This document shows, piece by piece, positions 6,114 to 13,812 of a stretch of 14,913 nucleotides of DNA. This stretch comes from a bacterium. Lineage in GTDB: Bacteria; UBA9089; JAHJRX01. Each line of letters begins with the position of its first letter. Position 1 is the first letter of the stretch. A model generated the notes under the pieces. The model saw only the letters and a list, made by a program, of their open reading frames with translations, was not told the origin of the DNA and did no database searches. A program made the translations under genes and the position numbers. The stretch spans positions 1-14,913 of the forward strand of contig JASEGW010000028.1 of NCBI GenBank assembly GCA_030017825.1. The letters run 5' to 3'.

Positions 6114-7054
6114 GATTTAAAGCTACTTACTTATCGTTAATTATTTTAGTATTTTTAATACTAACTATCATCATAACTGAAAAGTCTTTTAATAATAAAA
6201 AGAAAGATTTGTTTCTTTTTCCAAAATTAAACTTACAAGATATTTCTAAGATTACTATTATAAATAAAGATAATAATAAAGTAATTATGGAGAAAAAAAC
6301 AGGTAAATGGTTAGTGGTTAGTTCTTTAAACTATGCTGGAGATAAATCTAAAATAGAAGATATGCTAAAAAAGGTAAAAAAATTTTCTATGAAAAATAAA
6401 GTTTCTGTTAATCCTGCCAAAAAATCTTTTTATGGATTTGATAAAGATTATTTAACGGTAAATATTTACAATGTAAAAGATAAAGAATTAGCTTCTTTCT
6501 TTATTGGCAAGAATGGTCCTGATTTTTACAGTACCTATATTCAAAAAAAGGGTAGCAGTGAAGTAATTTTAATTAATGAATACTTAAAATCTATTTTCGA
6601 TAAAGAGAGCATTGATTGGCGAAATCATACTATTTTTAACTTTAACCCCCAAGAAGTGAAAGAAATCACTATGAATAAGGAAGGAAAAGAGATAGTTATC
6701 TCTTTAAATAAAGATGAAGAATTTGAGATTATAAAACCAGAAAGATCGCCTGCAAAAAACGAGATAATAAGATCTATTCTGGATGATTTGTCAAATTTTA
6801 ATGCAAACAGTTTTTATTTAGAAAAAGATTTAAAAGTTTGTAATTTGGAAAAACCTTTATCTTTTATTAGATTAGTATTTAAGAATGGGTTAGAAAAAGA
6901 ACTATTAATTGGAGCTGAGAATAAGAATAATCAATACTATGTAAAGAAAAAGGATGATCCAACTGTTTTCTTAGTTTCAAAATATCGAATAATTAATGAC
7001 TTGTTCAGAGAATTAAAGGATTTAGAATCAAAAAATACACTTAAAAAACCATAG
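6110..7054 (+). CDS. DUF4340 domain membrane-anchored protein
   Basis: A 314-residue protein with one N-terminal membrane helix (around 7-23) and a soluble lysine-rich remainder, as in DUF4340 proteins that are found next to GldG-like auxiliaries. Typical elements are the strand-rich start DISKITIINKDNNKVIMEKKTGKWLV (around 44-69), and NAKKS/FYGFD around 102-112 followed by FFIGKNGPDFYSTYIQ (around 129-144). SIDWRNHTIFNFNPQEVKEITM (around 167-188) resembles the family's repeated module. The extracytoplasmic position and the 4-nt overlap with the GldG-like gene suggest it is a partner of the same complex. Its molecular function is unknown. It is the last gene of the operon. Confidence 0.85.
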   Translation: MRFKATYLSLIILVFLILTIIITEKSFNNKKKDLFLFPKLNLQDISKITIINKDNNKVIMEKKTGKWLVVSSLNYAGDKSKIEDMLKKVKKFSMKNKVSVNPAKKSFYGFDKDYLTVNIYNVKDKELASFFIGKNGPDFYSTYIQKKGSSEVILINEYLKSIFDKESIDWRNHTIFNFNPQEVKEITMNKEGKEIVISLNKDEEFEIIKPERSPAKNEIIRSILDDLSNFNANSFYLEKDLKVCNLEKPLSFIRLVFKNGLEKELLIGAENKNNQYYVKKKDDPTVFLVSKYRIINDLFRELKDLESKNTLKKP

Positions 7055-7125
7055 AACATTTGGAGCTTAAGAATTGTGGAGTTCATGAACCTCGTAACTT
7101 CAGTAGTTTAATTGCAGCATTTAAG

Positions 7126-7186
7126 TAAAAAGAGACAAAAAAACAACTAAATAAACTCAGAATTAACCTAAGTATACTTAGTTGTT
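7126..7186 (-). terminator. Likely intrinsic terminator of the RHH gene
   Basis: Read on the minus strand, AACAACTAA (7186-7178) pairs with TTAGTTGTT (7150-7142), directly followed by a run of T (7143-7137), GTCTC and more T. A smaller inner stem CTTAG/CTGAG can form in the loop. It begins 28 nt after the RHH stop codon. The same region holds the perfect palindrome CTAAGTATACTTAG (7168-7181). On the plus strand no T-run follows, so it is less likely to end the ABC operon. Confidence 0.65.
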
Positions 7187-7213
7187 AAAATTAAGTAAGG
7201 TTGTTTATAAATA

Positions 7214-7459
7214 TTAATGTATGGTTTCTTTTATTATCTTTTCAGCTGTTGAATCTATGTTTTCTGTATTTAATCCTGTATTACATAACTTCTCTATTGC
7301 TGCCAATTTTTCTTCCAAACTAGAATAATCATATTTGTCTTTTACGGCTGTTTTTATTAGATTGCTTAAGGTAGTCTTCTTTGTTTTGGCTATATGTTGT
7401 AATTGTTCAATAAACTTAGCCGAAAGTATAACTTCTATCCTCTTATAAAGATCTGCCAT
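7214..7459 (-). CDS. Solitary ribbon-helix-helix (antitoxin-like) protein
   Basis: This 81-residue protein has the layout of a CopG/VapB-like ribbon-helix-helix regulator: a short basic strand YKRIEVILS (5-13), helix A AKFIEQLQHIAKTK (14-27), the turn KKTTLSN and helix B LSNLIKTAVKDKY (31-43), then an acidic-helical C-terminal tail (46-81) of the kind that binds a toxin. The start has a strong GGGAGGAG site at 7464-7471. No PIN, RelE or other toxin frame lies on either side: downstream on the same strand is a terminator and upstream is a 325-bp gap. It may be an orphan antitoxin or a stand-alone regulator. Direct repeats of ACAACTTTTCT (7494-7504) and ACAACTTTCT (7561-7570) lie upstream and could be operator sites. 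Confidence 0.75.
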   Translation of the reverse strand: MADLYKRIEVILSAKFIEQLQHIAKTKKTTLSNLIKTAVKDKYDYSSLEEKLAAIEKLCNTGLNTENIDSTAEKIIKETIH

Positions 7460-7583
7460 TTTGCTCCTCCCTTAGCAAATTTTACCCTAAAAGACAACTT
7501 TTCTCATTCGGTTTCCTATTTATATTATCGACAAAAATTGTTTATAACTTTAGAATAAAAACAACTTTCTTAGGCAATATTTT

Positions 7584-7652
7584 CAAAGCACACCTTGTGT
7601 GCCTTTGCGAGGTAAAGCATGATTTTACCTCCTAAATTCTTAACTTAAGAAT
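7584..7652. repeat. Cluster of three hairpin-forming palindromes
   Basis: Three consecutive inverted repeats are visible. CAAAG-CACAC (7584-7593) pairs with GTGTGCCTTTG (7597-7607) around CTT, with one bulged base. GAGGTAAA (7609-7616) pairs with TTTACCTC (7624-7631) around a 7-nt loop. ATTCTTAA-c-TTAAGAAT (7636-7652) is an exact palindrome. They lie about 80 nt upstream of the main glycolysis promoter, so they are probably outside that mRNA. They could be operator sites, a bidirectional transcription barrier, or relic repeat elements. Confidence 0.7.
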
Positions 7653-7711
7653 CTTACAATCCTTAGGGTTTAATTGCAGGGTATTGATTAAAGATATAAA
7701 ATGAATTTTTG

Positions 7712-7739
7712 TTGCAATAATGCTTGTTTTGCATATAAT
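7712..7739 (+). promoter_or_regulatory. Promoter of the glycolysis operon
   Basis: TTGCAA (7712-7717) is followed after 16 nt by a perfect TATAAT (7734-7739). Two more TATAAT boxes occur at 7750-7755 and 7761-7766, and TTTGCA about 16 nt before the second could give an overlapping start. The main start would leave a leader of about 40 nt ending in the strong AAGGAGGT ribosome site (7772-7779). Confidence 0.7.
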
Positions 7740-7784
7740 ATTGTAGTATTATAATTAAAATATAATTTTTTAAGGAGGTCTCAA

Positions 7785-8783
7785 GTGGCAATTAAGGTAG
7801 GTATAAATGGTTTTGGGAGAATTGGAAGAATTGTTCTTAGAGCAGGTTTAAATAATAAGGATATAGATTTTGTAGCCATAAATGATATTACAAATGTTTC
7901 TACTTTAGCTCATTTATTAAAATATGATTCTGTCCATGGTATTCTTAAAGAAGAAGTTGGAAGTGGGGATAACGCCATCCAGGTAGGAGATAGAGAAATA
8001 AAAGTACTAAAAGAAAAGGATCCAGCTAATTTACCTTGGAAGGACTTAGGAGTAGAAATAGTAGTAGAAGCTACAGGTATTTTTATAGATCGCGAAAGAG
8101 CTTCTAAGCATTTAGAAGCAGGAGCTAAAAGAGTAATTATTACAGCTCCAGCTAAGAATGAGGATGTAACTATAGTTTTAGGAGTAAACGAAGAAATTTA
8201 CAATCCGGCTCAACATTACATCATTTCTAACGCTTCTTGTACTACCAACTGCTTAGCTCCTATTGCTAAAGTATTATTGGAGAATTTTGGCATTAGTAAA
8301 GGTCTTATGACTACCATACATTCTTATACCAATGATCAGCGTATCTTAGATTTACCTCACAAAGACTTACGTCGAGCTCGAGCAGGTGCTCTTTCTATGA
8401 TTCCTACCACTACTGGCGCAGCTAAAGCAGTTGCCAAAGTAATTCCTCAATTAGCTGGAAAACTTGATGGTATGGCTATAAGAGTTCCTACTCCAAATGT
8501 TTCTGTGGTAGATTTTACAGCGCAGTTAGAAAAAGAAGTTACAATTAATGAAGTTAATGATGCTCTTCATAAAGCGGCCAAGGGTAAATTAAATAAGTAT
8601 TTAGAATTTACTCGCAAACCATTAGTTTCTTGTGACTTTAATGGTAGTTCTAAATCTTCTATTGTAGATGGTAGTTGTACTAATGTTATTGGAGGAAATT
8701 TAGTAAAAGTTCTTTCTTGGTATGATAACGAATATGGTTATTCCTCTCGGGTAATTGACTTAATAGCTTATATTACCCAATAA
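7785..8783 (+). CDS. gap: Glyceraldehyde-3-phosphate dehydrogenase, type I
   Basis: The 332-residue length matches bacterial GAPDH, which oxidises glyceraldehyde-3-phosphate to 1,3-bisphosphoglycerate. The N-terminal nucleotide fold shows VGINGFGRIGR (5-15), with INDITN (32-37) and Asp34 at the position that favours NAD over NADP. The catalytic cysteine is Cys152 in SCTTNC (151-156), with His179 in TTIHSYTNDQ. RVPTPNVSVVD (around 233-243) and SWYDNEYGYSSRV near the C-terminus complete the signature. Translation starts at GTG 7785, set by the strong AAGGAGGT site 5 nt upstream. It is the first gene of a six-gene operon; pgk follows after 24 nt. Confidence 0.98.
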   Translation: MAIKVGINGFGRIGRIVLRAGLNNKDIDFVAINDITNVSTLAHLLKYDSVHGILKEEVGSGDNAIQVGDREIKVLKEKDPANLPWKDLGVEIVVEATGIFIDRERASKHLEAGAKRVIITAPAKNEDVTIVLGVNEEIYNPAQHYIISNASCTTNCLAPIAKVLLENFGISKGLMTTIHSYTNDQRILDLPHKDLRRARAGALSMIPTTTGAAKAVAKVIPQLAGKLDGMAIRVPTPNVSVVDFTAQLEKEVTINEVNDALHKAAKGKLNKYLEFTRKPLVSCDFNGSSKSSIVDGSCTNVIGGNLVKVLSWYDNEYGYSSRVIDLIAYITQ

Positions 8784-8807
8784 AACTAAATCTTTAAAGG
8801 AGCAACA

Positions 8808-9992
8808 ATGTTTGAAAAGCTACTTATCAGCGACTTAAATCTTGATGGAAAAAAATTAATAATTCGAACAGACTTTAACGTTCCCCAAGACGAACAAGGT
8901 AACATTACAGATGATCGAAAAATTAAAGAATCTATACCTTCCATTAATTACGCTCTTTCTAAAAAAGCAAAAGTTATTTTAATTTCTCATTTAAGTAGAC
9001 CCAAGGGCGAAATAGTAGAAAGCATGCGCCTAAACCCTATTGCTAAAAGACTGAGCGAGCTTTTAGGTAAAGAAGTTAAAAAATTAGATGATTGCTTAGG
9101 GGAAGAAGTCAAATCAGAAATATCAAAAATGCAAGAGGGCGAAGTAATTCTATTAGAGAATATACGTTTTTACAAGGAAGAAACCCAGAATGAAGAAAAT
9201 TTTGCCAAAGAATTAGCAGGCTTAGGAGATCTTTTTGTCAATGAAGCTTTTAGCGCTTCTCATCGTGCTCATGCTTCAGTAGTAGGAATTACTAATTATA
9301 TTTCTCAATCTGCTGCAGGTTTTCAATTAGAAAAAGAGATTGAGTATTTAGGGAAGACTCTAAAGAATCCTAAGCGCCCTTTTTTAGCGCTTCTGGGAGG
9401 AGCTAAAGTTTCTACTAAAATAGGAGTAGTAGGTCACCTTTTGGACAAAGTAGATGCTGTTTTAATTGGTGGTGGAATGGCCTATTCTTTCTTAAAAGTC
9501 AAAGGCAAATCCATTGGAAGTTCTATGGTAGAAGAAGACAAGTTAAATATAGTTAAACAAACTTTAATAGATAGTGAGAAATTTAATACTCCTATTTATC
9601 TTCCTACCGACCACGTAGTAGCTAAATCCATTCATTCTACTGATCATGTCATGATTGCCGAAGAAATAATGCAAGACTGGATAGGAGTAGACATAGGGCC
9701 CAAGACTACTTCTAATTATATCTCTAAAATAAAGGAAGCTTCTACAATTATTTGGAATGGACCTATGGGAATATTTGAAACAGATGCATTTTCAAAAGGA
9801 ACTTTTGCCATAGCTCAAGCTTTGGCTAATAGCTCCGCCACCACAATTGTGTGTGGAGGAGACTCTGATGCTGTTATAGATAAACTGAATATAGAAGATA
9901 AAATTACTCATGTTTCTAGCGCTGGTGGAGCTTGCTTAGAATTTCTTAAAGGGAAAGAACTTCCTGGAATTGTGGCTTTAACAAATAAATAG
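8808..9992 (+). CDS. pgk: Phosphoglycerate kinase
   Basis: At 394 residues this has the standard length of monofunctional PGK, which transfers the phosphate of 1,3-bisphosphoglycerate to ADP. Substrate-site motifs are RTDFNVP (20-26), SHLSRPKG (60-67), ENIRFYKEE (117-125) and FVNEAFSASHRAHAS (143-157). The nucleotide-side domain has GGAKVSTK (197-204), GGGMAYSFL (221-229), NGPMGIFE (317-324) and GGDSDA (350-355). The C-terminal loop reads HVSSAGGACLEFLKGK, slightly divergent from the usual HVSTGGGASLEFLEGK. An AAAGGAG site lies 6 nt before the ATG. tpiA follows after 21 nt. It is not fused to TPI, unlike in some thermophilic bacteria. Confidence 0.98.
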   Translation: MFEKLLISDLNLDGKKLIIRTDFNVPQDEQGNITDDRKIKESIPSINYALSKKAKVILISHLSRPKGEIVESMRLNPIAKRLSELLGKEVKKLDDCLGEEVKSEISKMQEGEVILLENIRFYKEETQNEENFAKELAGLGDLFVNEAFSASHRAHASVVGITNYISQSAAGFQLEKEIEYLGKTLKNPKRPFLALLGGAKVSTKIGVVGHLLDKVDAVLIGGGMAYSFLKVKGKSIGSSMVEEDKLNIVKQTLIDSEKFNTPIYLPTDHVVAKSIHSTDHVMIAEEIMQDWIGVDIGPKTTSNYISKIKEASTIIWNGPMGIFETDAFSKGTFAIAQALANSSATTIVCGGDSDAVIDKLNIEDKITHVSSAGGACLEFLKGKELPGIVALTNK

Positions 9993-10013
9993 TTTTATCA
10001 AAAAGAGGCAACT

Positions 10014-10769
10014 ATGAAAAAACCTATAATAGCAGGTAATTGGAAAATGTATAATACTATTTCCCAATCTTGCGATTTAGCTTCCCAACTAGTAGAATCT
10101 CTCTCTTTGGTGAAGGATGTAGAAGTTATTATCTGTCCTCCCTTTACCTCTCTTAGTGAAGTGACAAAGATTATAAAAAATACCAATATTAGATTAGGTG
10201 CTCAGAATATTTATTTTGAAAAAGAAGGAGCTTACACAGGAGAAATATCACCCCTTATGGTAAAAGATGTAGGATGTGATTATGCTATTGTAGGACACAG
10301 CGAACGTAGAAAATATATTAATGAGGATAATCCTCTTGTAAACCTTAAGGTCAGGACAACCTTAGAAGCAGGTCTTTATCCTATTATGTGTGTTGGAGAG
10401 AGCTTGGAAGAACGCGAAAAAGGAGTGCACGAAGAAATTGTATATATTCATGTTACAGGAGGACTTTTAGGTTTAAGTGAAGAAGAAGTTAAGAAAGTGA
10501 TAATTGCTTATGAACCAGTGTGGGCAATTGGAACTGGTAAGACTGCTACTCCTTTAGATGCGCAGTCTATGCATAAGTTTATCAGAAATACTCTTAGTAA
10601 AATGTATAATGAAGACATTGCTAATAGTGTTCGTATTTTATATGGGGGAAGCGTAAAACCTGAAAATATAAAAAGTTTAATGGCTGAATCAGAAATTGAT
10701 GGAGCGTTGGTAGGTGGAGCAAGCCTAACGGCTTCTTCTTTTGAAAGAATTGTGAAATTTATGGAGTAA
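10014..10769 (+). CDS. tpiA: Triosephosphate isomerase
   Basis: This 251-residue TIM-barrel enzyme interconverts dihydroxyacetone phosphate and glyceraldehyde-3-phosphate. All active-site residues are seen: Asn9 and Lys11 in AGNWKMYN, His95 in YAIVGHSERR (90-99), and Glu167 in IAYEPVWAIGTGKTATP (164-180), which includes the flexible loop. The phosphate-binding tail motifs LYGGSVKPEN and GALVGGASL are intact. A GAGG site lies just before the ATG. The next gene (phosphoglycerate mutase) starts 48 nt downstream on the same strand. Confidence 0.98.
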   Translation: MKKPIIAGNWKMYNTISQSCDLASQLVESLSLVKDVEVIICPPFTSLSEVTKIIKNTNIRLGAQNIYFEKEGAYTGEISPLMVKDVGCDYAIVGHSERRKYINEDNPLVNLKVRTTLEAGLYPIMCVGESLEEREKGVHEEIVYIHVTGGLLGLSEEEVKKVIIAYEPVWAIGTGKTATPLDAQSMHKFIRNTLSKMYNEDIANSVRILYGGSVKPENIKSLMAESEIDGALVGGASLTASSFERIVKFME

Positions 10770-10817
10770 TTAAAGTGTAAGGGTAAGGTTCATAAAGTAT
10801 TAAATTAAAGGAAAAAT

Positions 10818-12017
10818 ATGAATCAAGAAATAATAAAAAAGCTTTCCTTGAAAAATGATGCTAAAATTATTATGGTAGTGATTGATGGATTAGGAGGAAT
10901 TCCTGGCAAAGATGGAAAAACAGAGTTAGAAACTGCTCAAACTCCTAACATAGATCAATTAGCTAAGAAATCTATCTGCGGACTTTCTTATCCACTTTCT
11001 ATAAGTATTACTCCTGGAAGCGGTCCTGCTCATTTAGCCTTATTTGGTTATGACCCCTTTAAATATGAAATAGGGAGAGGCCTTTTAGAGGCTTTAGGAG
11101 TAGACTTTTCTTTAGAATCAGGTGACTTAGCTGCTAGAGGAAATTTTGCTACTATAAATGAAGAAGGAAGTATAACTGATCGTCGAGCCGGAAGAATTTC
11201 TACGGAAAATAATGCTAAGATATGTAAGCTCTTACAAGGTATTACTATTAAAGAAATCAAAGTAATAGTATCTCCTATAAAAGAACATCGCTTTTTGATT
11301 GTTTTTAGAGGAACTGGCTTAATAGATAAGATTAGTGAATCTGATCCTCAAAAAGTTGGTTTGCCAGCTTTAGAAGTAAGGTCTTTAGATCCTAAAGCAG
11401 ATTATACTGCAGAGATAGTTAATAGGTTTGTTGAAATAGCTAAAGAAAGATTAAAAGAAGCATATCCAGCTAATATGGTTCTTTTAAGAGGTTTTGCAAG
11501 TAATATAAAGCTTCCTACTATGCAAGAGATTTACAAATTAAATCCTTGTGCTATTGCTACTTATCCTATGTATAAAGGTATTGCAAGATTAGTAGGAATG
11601 GAGGCAATAGAATCTGGAGAAACTTTAGAAGATCAAATAAAAGTTTTAAGAGAAAATTACCAAAATTATGATTTCTTTTATCTTCATATCAAAAAAACTG
11701 ACAGCTATGGCGAAGATGGTAATTTTGATAAAAAAGTAGCTGTTATAGAGGAGTTTGATTCTTTATTACCTAAAATATTAAATATTGAGCCTGAAGTAAT
11801 AGTAGTCACAGGAGATCACAGTACTCCTTCTATGCTTTTAGGCCATAGTTGGCATAGCGTTCCCACTCTTATATATTCTAAATATGTTCGTTGTGACCAA
11901 GTGAATAAGTTTTCTGAAAACAGCTGTATTTCTGGAGGATTAGGTAAGTTTAAAGCTTTGGAAATTATGCCCTTAGCTTTGGCTAATGCTTTGAAATTAG
12001 CTAAATTTGGAGCTTGA
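10818..12017 (+). CDS. apgM: 2,3-bisphosphoglycerate-independent phosphoglycerate mutase, archaeal (ApgM) type
   Basis: A 399-residue protein of the alkaline-phosphatase superfamily, shorter than the roughly 510-residue GpmI and matching the ApgM family found in archaea and some bacteria. It converts 3- to 2-phosphoglycerate with a phosphoserine intermediate and divalent metals. Motifs: VVIDGLGG (20-27) with metal ligand Asp23; TPGSGPAHLALFGYDP (65-80) with the likely nucleophile Ser68; DRRAGRI (121-127); HIKKTDSYGEDG (290-301); TGDHSTPS (331-338) with Asp333-His334; and LGHSWHSVP (341-349) with His346. It sits next to gap-pgk-tpiA, so the operon covers the steps to 2-phosphoglycerate. No enolase is in the window. 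An AAAGGA site precedes the ATG. Confidence 0.93.
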   Translation: MNQEIIKKLSLKNDAKIIMVVIDGLGGIPGKDGKTELETAQTPNIDQLAKKSICGLSYPLSISITPGSGPAHLALFGYDPFKYEIGRGLLEALGVDFSLESGDLAARGNFATINEEGSITDRRAGRISTENNAKICKLLQGITIKEIKVIVSPIKEHRFLIVFRGTGLIDKISESDPQKVGLPALEVRSLDPKADYTAEIVNRFVEIAKERLKEAYPANMVLLRGFASNIKLPTMQEIYKLNPCAIATYPMYKGIARLVGMEAIESGETLEDQIKVLRENYQNYDFFYLHIKKTDSYGEDGNFDKKVAVIEEFDSLLPKILNIEPEVIVVTGDHSTPSMLLGHSWHSVPTLIYSKYVRCDQVNKFSENSCISGGLGKFKALEIMPLALANALKLAKFGA

Positions 12018-12037
12018 ATGATTCTAATTGATTTTTT

Positions 12038-13417
12038 ATGGTTAAAGTTTATTCTAAAATTTTTATACTCATTCTCCTAATAGAGCTAACTAACATAGGA
12101 ATACTATATTCTCAAACAAATCATGATATTAATTGGGAAATTTATGAAAATATTTTCTCAGAGGGAGGAGAAGAAAAAACATTTCAAGAAACAGAAATAC
12201 CATTGCCAAAGCCTTTGAAAAAACCTTCAAAGAAAGAAAAAGAATGTCCTTATGATTATTCTTATAAAAGAAAGTATGACAAAGATAATATATTACTGAG
12301 AGATTATTTTAGGGAAAATTACAGAGGAGCACCAAGAGAGAAAAAATCAATTTATAGATTGCCTCCTTATAGCAAAGGTAAAATTATCATAGAGGATGAA
12401 ATTGATTATGGAGAAGAAAAAGTTCCTCCTGAATATCCAGAATATATTTATCATCCTCGAAGAAAGATTAAAAGACCAAGTTGGAGAGAACTTCCTCCAG
12501 AAGAGCGACCAAGATTATTTAAGCATATAACAGAAAGTTACCTTCCATCTATTGGAGGAAATATAGGCTATTTCTTTTTTAACCCTAAGGATATAACAGC
12601 TTCATTAGATAGTTGGGTTGGCAATACTTATGGCTATTTTTCTAAAAAATACTCAAGTGATTTAAGCGACTGGGATATAAAAAATATATTTGTAATACCT
12701 AAAGATAAAGATGGAAAAAAAATTACTAGCCAAGTAGAAAATATATATCAAGGTCTTTCTAAGGGAATGGTTACTTGTCCCATGGGGAGTGTTTTTTATA
12801 ATGGTAATCTTTCTTTTAAAGTAAAGCCAAGCTTTTTTCTACAATTTAGATTAGGAACTATTTCCACTTTGAATACTGCTTATGTAAATTATACTTCAGT
12901 TAAGGACACTAGAAGTAAATTTACAGATGAAAATCAAGATGAGAAAGACGATGATCCTGATGATACAGAAGTATATACTAAATATTCTGGAAATTTTGCT
13001 TTTAAATACTCTATTGAGACAAATGCTTTTCCTTTAATCTTAAATGGTTTCTTTAAATACCCTTATGAGCAATTTAGTGATACTCACTTATTTACAGGAT
13101 TAGGTCTAATGCTTATCCCTACTATCTTAAGAGTGAAAGTATCAGGAATTAGTGAGGGAATTGAAGTTCATATCGAAGATGACTATAAATTTGGTAAAAC
13201 AATATTTGGCATTCTGTTTCTTCAAGGTTTTAGGTTAGATATTACTGATTGGCTTTATTTTGATGGAGCTGTTAGTTATAGAATTGCTTTTGGCCAAGGA
13301 TTTAAACTTAAAGAAGGAGACTATAATCCTACCAAGGATATCTATTTTAATTCTGAATATTTTACTATGAGTTATACAGGTTTTGGAATTAATGGCGGTC
13401 TAAATATTTCTTTTTAG
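12038..13417 (+). CDS. Putative outer-membrane beta-barrel protein (unrecognised family)
   Basis: The 459-residue product begins with a typical Sec signal (basic MVKVYSK, hydrophobic 8-24, probable cleavage near ILYS|QT at 25-26). Residues about 45-165 are rich in Pro, Lys, Glu, Arg and Tyr (PLPKPLKKPSKKEKE; PPEYPEYIYHPRRK) and look like an extended periplasmic linker. From about 170 the pattern alternates polar and aromatic residues, as in beta strands (GNIGYFFF, GNLSFKVKPSFFLQFRLG, FDGAVSYRIAFGQGF), and the protein ends GFGINGGLNISF with a terminal Phe, as outer-membrane barrels do. A very acidic loop occurs at 298-309. I recognise no named family. It starts 20 nt after apgM without a clear ribosome site, and secG follows 8 nt later. 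Confidence 0.7.
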   Translation: MVKVYSKIFILILLIELTNIGILYSQTNHDINWEIYENIFSEGGEEKTFQETEIPLPKPLKKPSKKEKECPYDYSYKRKYDKDNILLRDYFRENYRGAPREKKSIYRLPPYSKGKIIIEDEIDYGEEKVPPEYPEYIYHPRRKIKRPSWRELPPEERPRLFKHITESYLPSIGGNIGYFFFNPKDITASLDSWVGNTYGYFSKKYSSDLSDWDIKNIFVIPKDKDGKKITSQVENIYQGLSKGMVTCPMGSVFYNGNLSFKVKPSFFLQFRLGTISTLNTAYVNYTSVKDTRSKFTDENQDEKDDDPDDTEVYTKYSGNFAFKYSIETNAFPLILNGFFKYPYEQFSDTHLFTGLGLMLIPTILRVKVSGISEGIEVHIEDDYKFGKTIFGILFLQGFRLDITDWLYFDGAVSYRIAFGQGFKLKEGDYNPTKDIYFNSEYFTMSYTGFGINGGLNISF

Positions 13418-13425
13418 GAGGTAAG

Positions 13426-13797
13426 GTGACTACATTTTTAATAGTTTTTCATGTTATTGCTTGTCTTTTGTTGATTATCATTGTGCTTTTACAAGCTGGC
13501 AAAGAAACAAATTTAGCTTCTGTATTTGGAGGCGGTAGCAGTCAAACTGCTTTTGGTTCTCGAAGAGGAAGCGTCTTAACTAAGATTACCACTACAATTG
13601 CTGTTCTCTTTATGGTTACTTCGTTATCTCTTACCATAACTTCTTCTCATCAAAGTTCTATAATTAAAAAGAAAGGTATTGCTGTAGAAAAAGTAGAGAA
13701 GAAAAAAATAAAAGAGGAAAAAAAGGAAGCGAAGAAAGAATCTAAAACAGAAAAAAATGGTGATTCTAAGTCTTCTTCAAAAAAGTCCTCAAAATAA
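13426..13797 (+). CDS. secG: Preprotein translocase subunit SecG
   Basis: SecG is the small membrane partner of SecYE that assists protein export. The 123 residues include the conserved pair of helices (around 4-23 and 53-73) joined by the diagnostic loop IVLLQAGKETNLASVFGGGSSQTAFGSRRG (around 19-48). The C-terminal tail (around 81-123) is very rich in Lys and Glu with Ser-Lys at the end; such charged extensions are common but variable in SecG. The start is GTG 13426, since an AGGAGGT site at 13416-13422 overlaps the stop codon of the preceding gene, implying coupling. It ends the operon. Confidence 0.96.
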   Translation: MTTFLIVFHVIACLLLIIIVLLQAGKETNLASVFGGGSSQTAFGSRRGSVLTKITTTIAVLFMVTSLSLTITSSHQSSIIKKKGIAVEKVEKKKIKEEKKEAKKESKTEKNGDSKSSSKKSSK

Positions 13798-13812
13798 ACC
13801 TAAAGAATTATA

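Larger units (their letters stand above)
7460..7784. other. Divergent gap between the RHH gene and the glycolysis operon
   Basis: No coding frame is supported. The RHH-proximal part holds its ribosome site and the two ACAACTTT(T)CT direct repeats. The centre holds three close palindromes (7584-7607, 7609-7631, 7636-7652). The right part holds the glycolysis promoter (7712-7739) and two further TATAAT sequences (7750-7755, 7761-7766). A minus-strand promoter for the RHH gene is probable (a TAATAT lies near 7525-7530), but I could not find a matching -35 box. Confidence 0.55.

Noticed and set aside
7078..7095. Palindrome GTTCATGAAC near the end of the DUF4340 gene
   Set aside because: The outer arms mismatch (about 6 of 8), no T-run follows, and such short palindromes are expected by chance.
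9998..10186. Minus-strand open frame overlapping the tpiA start
   Set aside because: tpiA is certain here, and the antisense frame has no supporting motif.
11048..11260. Minus-strand open frame inside apgM
   Set aside because: Antisense to conserved active-site segments of apgM.
12018..12080. ATG at 12018 directly after the apgM stop
   Set aside because: The frame closes after about 20 codons and is not in register with the downstream gene; it is more likely a chance start than a leader peptide.
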